Notes: generated by a model not told the origin, from the sequence alone. A stretch of 64,000 bases of DNA from Mucilaginibacter sp. L196 (GCF_009765905.1 NZ_LMUO01000019.1:1160292-1224291), one strand, 5' to 3'; shown: positions 48,505 to 56,618, counted from the first letter of the stretch. Made by a program: numbers and translations.

Positions 48505-49549
48505 GATGATAGTGTTGTGGTTCTGCTATTTCAAGCACAACACGGCCCTCAATCTCGCCTTTTTTCATCTCGTCAAATACGGCGTTAATATCTTCCAATT
48601 TAGTTGGACGAACCGTTGCTTTAACTTTGCCTTCTAAAGCAAATTCAATAGCTTCCTGCATATCTTTACGGGTACCTACAATTGAACCTCGAACGGTATA
48701 GGCATTAATAACAGTTTCAAAAATCGGTAAGTCAAAGCTTCCTTTTGGTAAACCATTTAAGGCAATAGTGCCTTTACGCCTTAGTGCTGATATTCCTTGT
48801 TTAAAAGCAATTGGTGATGGAGCAGTTACTAATACGCCATGCATCCCTCCTGTTTGCTTCTTTAAAAATTCGCCCGGATCTTGTTCTTTAGCATTTACTA
48901 CTAGCTCTGCACCCAGCCTTTTGGCCAGTTCTAGTTTATCGTTTGATATATCAATAGCAGCAACATGCAGGCCCATCGCTTTGGCATATTGAACAGCCAA
49001 ATGGCCTAATCCACCGATGCCAGAAATGGCTATCCATTCTCCCGGTTTAGCTTCTGTTTGTTTTATGCCTTTGTAAACTGTTACACCGGCGCAGATAATT
49101 GGCGCCATTTCGGTAAAATTGATGTTAGGCGGAAAGTGCGCTATGTACCTTGAATCGGCCACTACATATTCTGCGAAGCCACCATCTACACTGTAACCAC
49201 CGTTTTGCTGTGTATCGCAAAGTGTTTCCCATCCGGTGATACAAAACTCGCAGCATCCGCAGGCGCTGTACAGCCATGGCACGCCAACAATATCACCTTC
49301 CTTTACATTTTTAACACCGCGGCCTAAGGCAACCACGTATCCTAAAGCTTCGTGACCTGGTATTAGCGGCATTTTCGGTTGAGCAGGCCAATCACCTTGT
49401 ACGGCGTGCAAATCGGTGTGACAAACGCCACAGGCAATCACTTTAACCAATATTTGGTTTTCGCCCGGTTCTTTAACCGGCATTTCTTCGATGGTTAACT
49501 GGCCTCCAAATTCATGGACAACAGCGGCTTTCATAGTTTTAGGTATCAT
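48497..49549 (-). CDS. adhP: Zinc-dependent alcohol dehydrogenase
   Basis: Medium-chain dehydrogenase: catalytic zinc Cys in ACGVCHTDLHA and His in GHEALG, structural zinc cysteines in the CGCCEFC ... ETLC loop, and the coenzyme motif GIGGLGHLAVQ. 350 residues, like AdhP/AdhA ethanol-forming enzymes. In a microaerobic setting it would reoxidise NADH by reducing aldehydes. Overlaps genes on both sides (4 bp with the YceI gene upstream, 8 bp with the scaffold gene downstream). Confidence 0.92.
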   Translation of the reverse strand: MIPKTMKAAVVHEFGGQLTIEEMPVKEPGENQILVKVIACGVCHTDLHAVQGDWPAQPKMPLIPGHEALGYVVALGRGVKNVKEGDIVGVPWLYSACGCCEFCITGWETLCDTQQNGGYSVDGGFAEYVVADSRYIAHFPPNINFTEMAPIICAGVTVYKGIKQTEAKPGEWIAISGIGGLGHLAVQYAKAMGLHVAAIDISNDKLELAKRLGAELVVNAKEQDPGEFLKKQTGGMHGVLVTAPSPIAFKQGISALRRKGTIALNGLPKGSFDLPIFETVINAYTVRGSIVGTRKDMQEAIEFALEGKVKATVRPTKLEDINAVFDEMKKGEIEGRVVLEIAEPQHYHRG

Positions 49550-50118
49550 AATATATTTTTCATTTTAAGATGGAACGAAACGGTTAATTGGTCTTTGGTT
49601 TTTATCATACCGCCCAATTTATGAGGCGGTATGAGATCGAAGTCGGAGAAATTTAACTGTTGTGATCCGATTAAATGCACAACTTTAGCTGTGTCAGAAA
49701 TTTGATAGTTGACAGTATATAGCTTCTTTACTCCTGCTATTTCAATTTCAACCTGGCCGGTAATTTTAATCGGCCTGATAGAAAGCCTTGGCAACTCGCT
49801 CAAAGACAAAAAGCGTATATGGAGCCTCGGATATTTTTTAGCTTCTAACGTTTTACGCAAATCATGCGTCATCATGGCTTTATGGCAATCAAAACTTAAT
49901 ACAGCCGGGTTAATGCTCCCTGTAAGGCTAACACCTTTTTCGTTTTCGCAAACTGTTAACGTATCTGCATGATCGCAGCTCGCGATATCACAGGAGAACT
50001 TATTTATGTTGGTGCTTCCGTTTACACTCAGGCTACTGCTTTCGCTGATGAGCCATTTAGTTTGAGGCCTTGCTCCAAGACTTATTAAGGTCAGTATGAT
50101 CATTATCTTGCCAGTCAT
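49546..50118 (-). CDS. YceI-family periplasmic protein (second copy)
   Basis: A short signal peptide (MTGKIMIILTLISLG) is followed by the YceI lipocalin-like barrel, with NGSTNINKFSCDI near the start and LNFSDFDLIPPHKLGGMIK near the end. YceI proteins bind isoprenoids such as quinones or other lipids in the periplasm. 190 residues and diverged from the copy at 51467. Three bp after the porin gene. Confidence 0.85.
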   Translation of the reverse strand: MTGKIMIILTLISLGARPQTKWLISESSSLSVNGSTNINKFSCDIASCDHADTLTVCENEKGVSLTGSINPAVLSFDCHKAMMTHDLRKTLEAKKYPRLHIRFLSLSELPRLSIRPIKITGQVEIEIAGVKKLYTVNYQISDTAKVVHLIGSQQLNFSDFDLIPPHKLGGMIKTKDQLTVSFHLKMKNIL

Positions 50119-50120
50119 GA

Positions 50121-51464
50121 TTAAAATCCTATAGAAGCTTCCAACACTGCACCATGAAAGTTGCCACCGTTCAAAATATTAGCAGCCGGGTAACCTTCAT
50201 AATTTTGGTTTACATATTCGGCCTTAGCCATTATATTTTTGGTGATGAACCAACCTAATGAACCCGCTTCGCGATTGATGGTAATGTTGGATGTATAACC
50301 TTGTAGTAAAGCAGTTACGGTATTGTATCTAAAGCCTACCCAAAAGTTTTCTTTACCCTGCGGGAAACGATAGATCAAGTCTGCCGCATACTGTGTTGCT
50401 TTACGTTCCTTTACTTCTGTTATTGCACGCCCTTTAGCATCTTCGGCTGTGCCAAAAAACTCAAGGCCTTTATATTTTAGGAATACGTTACCCATAACGG
50501 TGTTTACTTCTTCACTAAAGCCTGGGTTTAATCTACCTGAAAATGGACTGTAATCTGCTTCATCAGAAAGTGTGGTACCATTGGCTATATTTTGATTCTC
50601 CATTACATTAAAGTAGTGAGAGCCTGTACGATCGCCACCAAAAAGGGTGCTACTGTTAGCGCTATGCACAGTATAACCTGAACCTGTAATCCGTACCCTT
50701 AAATCTTTATTTACTTGTTTATCAAACCCTATTTTCCCGTGGAAGGCAGGGTCAAATTGGTTGGGTTGATTTGTGGCAGAATCAATTTTAGTACCTGCAA
50801 CCACTGTAGCATCCAGTTCGCCATTGGTCATACCGCCCATTACAAAGAAGCCGGAATTGGTATGGATATAAACCTCGGCACCTATTTCGGTAGCAAACTC
50901 ATCCATAATGTAGTTTTCTACAAAAGGATTGTAAATTGTGTTACCACCGTCAGATCTCCTGAAATGCTGATCGCCGTAATCCACATCAAACTGGCCTACT
51001 TTGATAGTAATGTTTTTCATCAGCATGTTAACGATATCACTTTTCAGAAACAACAGTTTATCAAACTGGATATAACCACCTTTCACCCAGGTATCTTCAT
51101 GGTGCCTTGATGCCAGGTACATAGTAATGTCCATTCGGATACCATCTGCTAACTGGGCATCAACATTAAGATTAGCCATTGGTAAGTCGAAACCATTAGT
51201 CAGTTTTTCGAGGCTATTAACATTGCCTTTAAAACCGGTTTCGGTTAATGGTGTAGCCGTATTAAAGTTCCTTAAAGCCTGGAAAGCCATTTCGAAATTG
51301 CCGCCAACCTTTACTTTTAAATCGGTAAATGGAATAGTATCAATTTTTGAGGTTTCAAATACATTAACGCCCTGTTGGTTATTGGGACGAAAGAATTGTA
51401 ATTCCTGTGCCTTAAGGCTTACAGGTAATAATGCCGCGGCTAATAATATATATAAGATTTTCAT
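50121..51464 (-). CDS. Outer-membrane beta-barrel (porin-like) protein
   Basis: A signal peptide (cleaved after SLKAQ, about 19) is followed by alternating amphipathic strands to a final Phe (ASIGF), the outer-membrane insertion signal. Segments such as KVGQFDVDYGDQHFRRSDGGN and FAVEI-like strands resemble Bacteroidota phosphate-porin-like proteins, but the substrate is unknown. 447 residues. Sits between two YceI genes with 2-bp gaps. Confidence 0.82.
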   Translation of the reverse strand: MKILYILLAAALLPVSLKAQELQFFRPNNQQGVNVFETSKIDTIPFTDLKVKVGGNFEMAFQALRNFNTATPLTETGFKGNVNSLEKLTNGFDLPMANLNVDAQLADGIRMDITMYLASRHHEDTWVKGGYIQFDKLLFLKSDIVNMLMKNITIKVGQFDVDYGDQHFRRSDGGNTIYNPFVENYIMDEFATEIGAEVYIHTNSGFFVMGGMTNGELDATVVAGTKIDSATNQPNQFDPAFHGKIGFDKQVNKDLRVRITGSGYTVHSANSSTLFGGDRTGSHYFNVMENQNIANGTTLSDEADYSPFSGRLNPGFSEEVNTVMGNVFLKYKGLEFFGTAEDAKGRAITEVKERKATQYAADLIYRFPQGKENFWVGFRYNTVTALLQGYTSNITINREAGSLGWFITKNIMAKAEYVNQNYEGYPAANILNGGNFHGAVLEASIGF

Positions 51465-51466
51465 GA

Positions 51467-52072
51467 TTATTTCTTGTAAATAAGGTTAAACTGAATAGTA
51501 AGATCATTGGTCACCTTCATGGTGCCTAACATAAATGTGGGTGGCTTAATGCCGTAATCTGTTAACTGGATTTTCTTTGCTCCTGTACATGTTATCGTAT
51601 TATCTGCACCAACGGTTGCAGTAACATCCATGCTAATTGGCTGGGTGGCACCTGCTATGGTTAAGTCACCTTTGGTTTTAATCAAGTACTTGTTCCCTCC
51701 TATCGGTGTAACTACTGCCGAGGTAAGTTTATAGCTGATGTTTGGATACTTACTGGCGTTAACAGATTTGTAGGTTCTGTCATCCATAGAAGCATGGTCG
51801 CTGTGGAGGCTTTTTACTGCCAGATGAAAACTGAAGACATGCAGTGCTTGCAATTTATCGCCAACAAAAGTAAAATCGCCCTGGCTTTCCATTGCAGTGG
51901 ATGCCATCGTCCAATCATGTACGTTTGAAGAACCAAGAACTTTAATGGTTACATTGGGGCTTTGAACCAATTTGTAAGTTGCTTGTGCTGTTACTAATTG
52001 CGGCATGGCTAAAAAAATGATTGCCGCTATGATAAGCTTGACAGCGGCAAATGAGTGGGTTAATTTTTTCAT
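51467..52072 (-). CDS. YceI-family periplasmic protein (first copy)
   Basis: A signal peptide (ends near QLVTAQ, residue 30) is followed by a YceI barrel: VLGSSNVHDWTMAS, HASMDDRTYKSVNASKYPNI and LTDYGIKPPTFMLGTMKV, the usual conserved strands. Probably binds a quinone-like or lipid ligand. First gene of a five-gene leftward operon; upstream are a -7 element and an FNR-like palindrome. Confidence 0.88.
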   Translation of the reverse strand: MKKLTHSFAAVKLIIAAIIFLAMPQLVTAQATYKLVQSPNVTIKVLGSSNVHDWTMASTAMESQGDFTFVGDKLQALHVFSFHLAVKSLHSDHASMDDRTYKSVNASKYPNISYKLTSAVVTPIGGNKYLIKTKGDLTIAGATQPISMDVTATVGADNTITCTGAKKIQLTDYGIKPPTFMLGTMKVTNDLTIQFNLIYKK

Positions 52073-52091
52073 AGTATGTTTTTGTTTAGGT

Positions 52092-52099
52092 CAAATGTA
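52092..52099 (-). promoter_or_regulatory. -7 element of the YceI-porin-adhP operon
   Basis: TACATTTG on the minus strand, 19 bases before the ATG. The FNR-like box centre is 79.5 bp from its first base. Confidence 0.5.
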
Positions 52100-52171
52100 T
52101 TGCTGATAGCACGTGTAAATAGTGATGAGGGTTAATGGGAAATATGATGTAAATCAATTAATTACATATCT

Positions 52172-52185
52172 TGATAATGATCACG
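52172..52185. promoter_or_regulatory. FNR-like box upstream of the YceI operon
   Basis: TTGAT-AATG-ATCAC, one base from the E. coli FNR consensus TTGAT-N4-ATCAA. About -92 relative to the expected start, a position where Crp/FNR proteins can still activate. A partly palindromic ATGTAA...TTACAT lies at 52148-52168. Confidence 0.55.
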
Positions 52186-52199
52186 ATTTATAGTTAAAA

Positions 52200-52238
52200 A
52201 AAATGCCCACCCTCATAATTGAGGATGGGCATTTAAAT
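52200..52238. terminator. Terminator after the first universal stress gene
   Basis: AAATGCCCACCCTCA and TGAGGATGGGCATTT form a long stem with one mismatch around TAAT. Confidence 0.75.
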
Positions 52239-52254
52239 AAATCGATATGTTAGT

Positions 52255-53136
52255 TTAAAATACAGTAAGTGTTTCTTTTACTTTTGAACAAGGGAATATA
52301 AGCAATGGCTTACCGGGATGCTCGGCCAATTTTTGGGTTACACTCCTGTTAAACACTTTTTGAAAAAGACTGCGTCTTTGGTGAACCAATACCAACAAAT
52401 CAATATCGATATGGGCGGTGAGCCACTTTAAGCTTCTGGTTACGTTATCACTTTTTATGTTATGATAAATAATTTTTGGATAGGTTATTTTTGAAGGGAT
52501 CTGGTTAAAAAACTGCCGGATCATATTTTCTTCTTTTTTATCGTCTGAATTTTCATCAGCAACGTGAGTAAGCAATATTTCCGAATCAGAGTAGTTAGCT
52601 AAACCGGATAAAGATTCAAGAACGTTTATATCCGAATAATTCATGGCACTGGCAAAAGCTATCAGCTTATAATCCTTAAACCGCACCTGGTAAGGGACAA
52701 CCATCACCGGGAAACTGGCATTTTCAATGATGCTCCAGGCATGGTTAGTTCCTAAAAAATTACTGAGGTTATTAGCGCTGTGCATACTAATTACAGCTAA
52801 TAACACTTCGTGATTCGCGGCTAACTCATTCAACTTTTCGACAACTAAACCTTCTTCGCTACATTGTTCAATATCAGGCTTAAATTTAGTATCGCCTTTT
52901 TCTTTGTCTAATTCCGCTTTTAAACGCATGGCAAGCTCGCTTAAATCGTTTATGCTGTTCTCCTCGCAAGCACGCATTGGCCATTGATTGCGGGTTGTAT
53001 TTTGTTCATCAGTAGATGCTTCATATATATTGCATAACAACAAGTTGGCTTCTATTTTTTGTGCTAGCTTTAAAGCATAATGCGCTATGTAATCGGCATT
53101 GATAGAAAAGTCGGTTAATACTAATATGGTTTTCAT
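52255..53136 (-). CDS. Universal stress protein, tandem UspA (1)
   Basis: Two UspA domains in one chain: residues 1-150 (start TILVLTDFSINADYIAHYAL, end of domain PVMVVPYQV) and 155-293 (KLIAFASAMNYSD ... DIDLLVLVHQRRS ... KPLLIFP). The ATP-type G-x2-G-x9-G(S/T) motif is poor in both halves, so ATP binding is doubtful. Its promoter carries an FNR-like box (53171-53184) next to a GAGCTTTA -7 element. Transcribed alone, divergent from the heme-PAS kinase. Confidence 0.88.
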   Translation of the reverse strand: MKTILVLTDFSINADYIAHYALKLAQKIEANLLLCNIYEASTDEQNTTRNQWPMRACEENSINDLSELAMRLKAELDKEKGDTKFKPDIEQCSEEGLVVEKLNELAANHEVLLAVISMHSANNLSNFLGTNHAWSIIENASFPVMVVPYQVRFKDYKLIAFASAMNYSDINVLESLSGLANYSDSEILLTHVADENSDDKKEENMIRQFFNQIPSKITYPKIIYHNIKSDNVTRSLKWLTAHIDIDLLVLVHQRRSLFQKVFNRSVTQKLAEHPGKPLLIFPCSKVKETLTVF

Positions 53137-53140
53137 GCTG

Positions 53141-53148
53141 TAAAGCTC
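53141..53148 (-). promoter_or_regulatory. -7 element of universal stress gene 1
   Basis: GAGCTTTA on the minus strand, five bases before the ATG. Two bases off TAnnTTTG, as expected for an activator-dependent promoter; box centre is 29.5 bp from its first base. Confidence 0.45.
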
Positions 53149-53170
53149 CCGTTAAAACACGACGCACCGA

Positions 53171-53184
53171 GTGACGGGCGTCAG
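53171..53184. promoter_or_regulatory. FNR-like box for universal stress gene 1
   Basis: GTGAC-GGGC-GTCAG. Centre 53177.5, about -42 from the inferred start, class II geometry. Confidence 0.6.
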
Positions 53185-53222
53185 TATTTATGCTGACATT
53201 GATCACCTGTTAAATTAAAAAA

Positions 53223-53236
53223 GTGACCACCGTCAC
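53223..53236. promoter_or_regulatory. FNR-like box for the heme-PAS kinase operon
   Basis: GTGAC-CACC-GTCAC, a perfect palindrome with A and T flanks. Centre 53229.5; the CATATTTG -7 element begins at 53280, 50.5 bp away (class I geometry). Same core as the box at 56585. Confidence 0.6.
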
Positions 53237-53279
53237 TTTTTGGCCTGAAATTCATCACCTATTACAGTTTAGCAATGCT

Positions 53280-53287
53280 CATATTTG
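53280..53287 (+). promoter_or_regulatory. -7 element of the heme-PAS kinase operon
   Basis: CATATTTG, one base off consensus, ends five bases before the ATG, so the message should be leaderless or nearly so. Confidence 0.45.
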
Positions 53288-53291
53288 ATAT

Positions 53292-54479
53292 ATGGAAAAT
53301 GCCGCACTATTAGTTGCTATTATTGAGAACGCTATCGACGGTATCATCACCATTGATGAACGCGGAAAGATTGAATCTATCAATCCGGCAGCATGTAAGT
53401 TGTTTGAATATATTCCCGAAGAAGTGATCGGCAAAAATGTATCGATGCTGATGCCTCCACCAGATAAGGAGCAGCACGACGAATACCTGCACCGTTACCA
53501 GCAAACCGGGCACGCGCATATTATAGGTATTGGCCGAGAAGTAAAAGGATTAAAAAAAAATGGTTCGATATTTCCTTTCCGTTTAGGGATAAGCCAGGTT
53601 CAGTATTCGGGCCGAAAAATCTACACCGGATTTATTCATGATTTGAGTCGTGAAAAAGAAGCAGAAAACCAGTTAAAAGAATATGCAGCTCATTTGGAAG
53701 AGTTGGTTGTAGAGAGGACTCAATCGCTAAATGCTACGGTAGATGCCTTATTAGTGGCAAAAGAAGAAGTTAGCTTATCGCTCGAGAAGGAAAAAGAACT
53801 CGGTTTATTAAAAAGCCGATTTGTGTCAATCGCATCGCATGAGTTTCGTACACCATTAACATCTATCCAGTTATCTGTATCCTTAATTGAAAAACATGCA
53901 GAACCTTTTAACAGCAGCAATATTGTTAAACATGTAGGCAAAATTAAAAGCGCGGTAGGGAATTTAACATCTATATTGAATGATTTTCTTTCGTTAGAAA
54001 AGTTGGAATCGGGTAAACAGGAACCCTCCTACCATGATTTTGACTTGGTGAAATTTGCTGAAACTATTACCGAAGAAATGCAGGTACTGGCTAAGCAAAA
54101 TCAAAATATTATCTACCAGCATACAGGAACAAGAAGCACGATACGATTAGATCAAAACCTTTTGAAGAACTGTATTGTCAATTTGATTAATAACGCCATC
54201 AAATATTCGGGTGAAAACTCGTTTATTGGTTTTACTACCGAAATAAATGAGCGTGAATGTGTTATTACCATTAGTGATAATGGCATTGGTATACCCGAAG
54301 CTGACCAACGGCATTTATTTGAAGCATTTTTCCGCGCCCACAATACGGGAAATATTCCCGGCACCGGGCTCGGGTTAAACATTGTTGCCCGTTATACCCA
54401 TTTAATGAACGGTGCTATCGCTTTTCAGAGCGAGGTAAATCAAGGCACGTTATTTACTATAACCTTCCCAATATCATGA
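53292..54479 (+). CDS. FixL-like heme-PAS oxygen-sensing histidine kinase
   Basis: The PAS domain (residues 5-120) matches rhizobial FixL closely, with LMPPPDKEQHDEYLHRY and HIIGIGREVKG. By alignment to Bradyrhizobium FixL, His62 corresponds to the proximal heme ligand His200, Arg68 to Arg206, His76 to His214 and Arg82 to the O2-sensing Arg220; all are kept. A coiled linker (125-170), HisKA (His183 in ASHEFRTPL) and HATPase (NLINNAIKYS, DNGIGIPE, GTGLGLNI) follow. No membrane helix, so soluble. Expected to be active when O2 leaves the heme. ATGA overlap with the regulator gene. Confidence 0.92.
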   Translation: MENAALLVAIIENAIDGIITIDERGKIESINPAACKLFEYIPEEVIGKNVSMLMPPPDKEQHDEYLHRYQQTGHAHIIGIGREVKGLKKNGSIFPFRLGISQVQYSGRKIYTGFIHDLSREKEAENQLKEYAAHLEELVVERTQSLNATVDALLVAKEEVSLSLEKEKELGLLKSRFVSIASHEFRTPLTSIQLSVSLIEKHAEPFNSSNIVKHVGKIKSAVGNLTSILNDFLSLEKLESGKQEPSYHDFDLVKFAETITEEMQVLAKQNQNIIYQHTGTRSTIRLDQNLLKNCIVNLINNAIKYSGENSFIGFTTEINERECVITISDNGIGIPEADQRHLFEAFFRAHNTGNIPGTGLGLNIVARYTHLMNGAIAFQSEVNQGTLFTITFPIS

Positions 54480-55528
54480 GTAAAAAAGTACTGATCATTG
54501 AAGACAATGACGATATACGCGAAAATGTAATTGAAATATTGGAACTCGCGGGTTACCAGGTTTCCAGCGCAAACAATGGTAAAACCGGCGTTGAACTGGC
54601 TTTGCAGGATACCCCGGATATTATACTTTGTGATATTATGATGCCCGAAATGGATGGTTATGGCGTTTTATACCTGCTATCCAAACGCCCTGAAACCGTT
54701 GCGGTACCATTCATATTCTTAACAGCGAAAGCCGAACATTTTGATCGCCGTAAGGGCATGGAAATGGGCGCTGATGATTACCTTACCAAACCTTTTGATG
54801 ATATGGAGCTTTTAAGTGCCATTGAAAGCAGGTTAAAAAAGAAAGAGGGCCAGCAGGCTTTTTACAGTAAATCATTAGACAGGTTAAACTCATTAGTTGC
54901 TAAAAATGGTGGTTTAGATGCTTTAAAAAAGATCATTGAGGAACGCAAAGCGCGCTCTTTTAAAAAGAGCCAGGTAATATATTACGAGGGTGATAAAGGA
55001 AATGGCCTCTACCTGGTGATCAGCGGAAAAGTAAAAAGTGTTAAACTGGCCCAGGATGGGCGTGAACTGATAACAGGCATTTATTCGGCTGATGATTATT
55101 TGGGTATTAACGCCATGCTATCCAACGAACCCTATGCCGATACTGCCACCGCTTTGGAAGATAGTTTACTATGCTTAATACCACGGGAGCAATTGGAACA
55201 GTTGTTGAATATGTACCCTGAAGTCGCGCGGGAATTCATCAAGTTATTGGCCAATGATATTCGCGAAAAGGAAGAACAATTGTTACAGATGGCCTATCAT
55301 TCCGTAAGGAAAAAAATGGCGGAAGCTCTTTTGAGATTACATCGCCAACCGGGTAGTACTGAAAATACATTTAAAGTTGCCCGTGAAGATCTGGCAGCTA
55401 TGGCAGCTATGGCTACCGAAACGGTTAGCCGCACCCTATCAGATTTTAAAGAAGAGGGCCTGATAGAAAAGAAAGGTAGCACCATTACCATCCTCGACCT
55501 TAATAAACTGACAAAAATGAAGAATTGA
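54476..55528 (+). CDS. Response regulator fused to Crp/FNR-type activator
   Basis: A REC domain (4-120; acidic pair Glu9-Asp10, phosphoacceptor Asp53 in LCDIMMPEMDG, Lys in YLTKPF) is joined to a cNMP-binding-like fold (about 150-255) and a Crp-type winged helix (280-340). The recognition helix ATETVSRTLSDF has the E-x2-SR pattern of FNR, which reads TTGAT/TGAC half-sites rather than the CRP site. No FNR cysteines are present, so O2 sensing must come from the kinase. Combines the roles of FixJ and FixK. 350 residues. Confidence 0.92.
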   Translation: MSKKVLIIEDNDDIRENVIEILELAGYQVSSANNGKTGVELALQDTPDIILCDIMMPEMDGYGVLYLLSKRPETVAVPFIFLTAKAEHFDRRKGMEMGADDYLTKPFDDMELLSAIESRLKKKEGQQAFYSKSLDRLNSLVAKNGGLDALKKIIEERKARSFKKSQVIYYEGDKGNGLYLVISGKVKSVKLAQDGRELITGIYSADDYLGINAMLSNEPYADTATALEDSLLCLIPREQLEQLLNMYPEVAREFIKLLANDIREKEEQLLQMAYHSVRKKMAEALLRLHRQPGSTENTFKVAREDLAAMAAMATETVSRTLSDFKEEGLIEKKGSTITILDLNKLTKMKN

Positions 55529-55538
55529 CAAAAATCAT
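55525..55538. promoter_or_regulatory. FNR-like box for the LDH-domain gene
   Basis: TTGAC-AAAA-ATCAT begins four bases before the end of the regulator gene. Centre 55531.5; TACTATTG (-7, 55583-55590) begins 51.5 bp away, class I geometry. Confidence 0.55.
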
Positions 55539-55582
55539 TTTTCTGTTTGACTATGCTCATGGTGCAGGAATGCCTGTAACAC

Positions 55583-55590
55583 TACTATTG
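55583..55590 (+). promoter_or_regulatory. -7 element of the LDH-domain gene
   Basis: TACTATTG, one base off consensus; the ATG follows five bases later, as in the kinase promoter. Confidence 0.4.
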
Positions 55591-55594
55591 CAGC

Positions 55595-55990
55595 ATGAAA
55601 GTAGTAGCTTATAGTGTAAAACCTTTTGAAAAGGAACACCTGGCCAAGGCCAATCAAAAAAAACATGATATTACATTAATTTTTAATTCGCTGAGTTTAG
55701 AGACGACGATTTTTGCCACGGGCAAGCAGGCTGTCATTGTATTTTCTACGGATGACCTTTCAGCCGAAGTGATCAATAAGCTGGCGGAATTAGGTGTTAA
55801 ATACATCACCACCCGTTCTGCCATTACTGCTAACATTGACCGGGTTGCTGCAAGCATACACGGCATTAAACTGGCCAATGCTCCCAACGAGTTGGACATA
55901 GCAGGCCAGACAATCAGAAATCTGGATATGTGGGAAATGAATAAGTGTGTAGGCAAAGCCTGTATTTGCGCCAAGGCTTGCAAGCAATAA
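55595..55990 (+). CDS. Stand-alone N-terminal D-lactate-dehydrogenase domain with Cys tail
   Basis: 131 residues matching the first catalytic half-domain of LdhA-type D-2-hydroxyacid dehydrogenases (start KVVAYSVKPFEKEHLAKAN; STDDLSAEVINKLAELGVKYI). It lacks the NAD-binding Rossmann domain and all catalytic residues beyond it. It ends with NKCVGKACICAKACKQ: Cys118, Cys123, Cys125 and Cys129, a likely metal or redox-active motif. Not an enzyme as it stands; an inferred redox sensor or binding protein. Under its own FNR-like box and followed by a terminator, so it is a gene, not debris. Confidence 0.8.
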   Translation: MKVVAYSVKPFEKEHLAKANQKKHDITLIFNSLSLETTIFATGKQAVIVFSTDDLSAEVINKLAELGVKYITTRSAITANIDRVAASIHGIKLANAPNELDIAGQTIRNLDMWEMNKCVGKACICAKACKQ

Positions 55991-56000
55991 TCAAGACATA

Positions 56001-56033
56001 AAAAAGCCTCCGGACATTAATGGAGGCTTTTTT
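56001..56033 (+). terminator. Terminator of the LDH-domain gene
   Basis: AAAAAGCCTCC (56001-56011) and GGAGGCTTTTTT (56022-56033) form a stem with a T run. Confidence 0.85.
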
Positions 56034-56049
56034 ATGCATATGTAAGAAG

Positions 56050-56173
56050 CTGTCTAAAAATGATAAATAATCGTCATTGTGAGCGAAGCGCGGCAATCCC
56101 CGACTTACAGAATGGCTCTGCATAGCTTGGGATTGCCGCGCTTCGCTCACAATGACGATTTGTTTTTAGACAG
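56050..56173. repeat. Palindromic element with 32-bp perfect arms and outer terminal repeats
   Basis: Inner arms 56069-56100 and 56129-56160 are exact reverse complements (core GAGCGAAGCGCGGCAATCCC), a different sequence from the family at 24944. Outer CTGTCTAAAAA (56050-56060) and TTTTTAGACAG (56163-56173) give it terminal inverted repeats. 124 bp, no gene inside: MITE-like. Confidence 0.88.
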
Positions 56174-56186
56174 ATTATAAGGGGTA

Positions 56187-56534
56187 TTAAAAGATGTATA
56201 GCGCTAACATGAATAAATTTACCAATATGGTAAACATGAAAAACCCAATCACCATCCTGATGCCTGAACCACCCATACCCACAATTATATTAGCCAGGTA
56301 CAAGCCAAATGTTATTGGTAATACTATGATTGATGCATTATAATAATACATCAACACGGCTGGTATCGGCAGAAAAAGCACACCCTGAAAAATTAATGAG
56401 AATAGGAACCAAACAGTTTTATGCTCGGCCTGGCTATCTAACTTGGCCATTAGGTTTGCCCATATATGGGTTTCTTTAACAATTACCCAATTTTGATCTT
56501 CCCTTACGATTGATGTGTTTATTGCAGTTTCCAT
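56187..56534 (-). CDS. Small membrane protein under an FNR-like box
   Basis: 115 residues with a 45-residue soluble N-terminus (VREDQNWVIVKETHIWANL) and two to three hydrophobic helices, including IVGMGGSGIRMVIGFFMF. I do not recognise a family. It has its own promoter: GAGATTTG -7 element (56555-56562) and FNR-like box (56585-56598) at exactly the spacing seen for the two universal stress genes. Confidence 0.75.
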   Translation of the reverse strand: METAINTSIVREDQNWVIVKETHIWANLMAKLDSQAEHKTVWFLFSLIFQGVLFLPIPAVLMYYYNASIIVLPITFGLYLANIIVGMGGSGIRMVIGFFMFTILVNLFMLALYIF

Positions 56535-56554
56535 TTTGATTTGTTTTTGTAGTA

Positions 56555-56562
56555 CAAATCTC
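56555..56562 (-). promoter_or_regulatory. -7 element of the small membrane protein gene
   Basis: GAGATTTG on the minus strand; one base off consensus, box centre 29.5 bp from its first base. The ATG follows 20 bases later. Confidence 0.45.
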
Positions 56563-56584
56563 TTGTAAATGAATAACTTAAAGC

Positions 56585-56598
56585 ATGACCACCGTCAT
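56585..56598. promoter_or_regulatory. FNR-like box for the small membrane protein
   Basis: ATGAC-CACC-GTCAT, a perfect palindrome with the same spacer and core as 53223. Centre 56591.5. Confidence 0.6.
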
Positions 56599-56618
56599 TC
56601 TAAAAATGATTTTCGACA

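Noticed and set aside
53201..53215. TTGATCACC as a further FNR-like half-site pair
   Set aside because: Second half-site does not match; no -7 element at the spacing of the other boxes.
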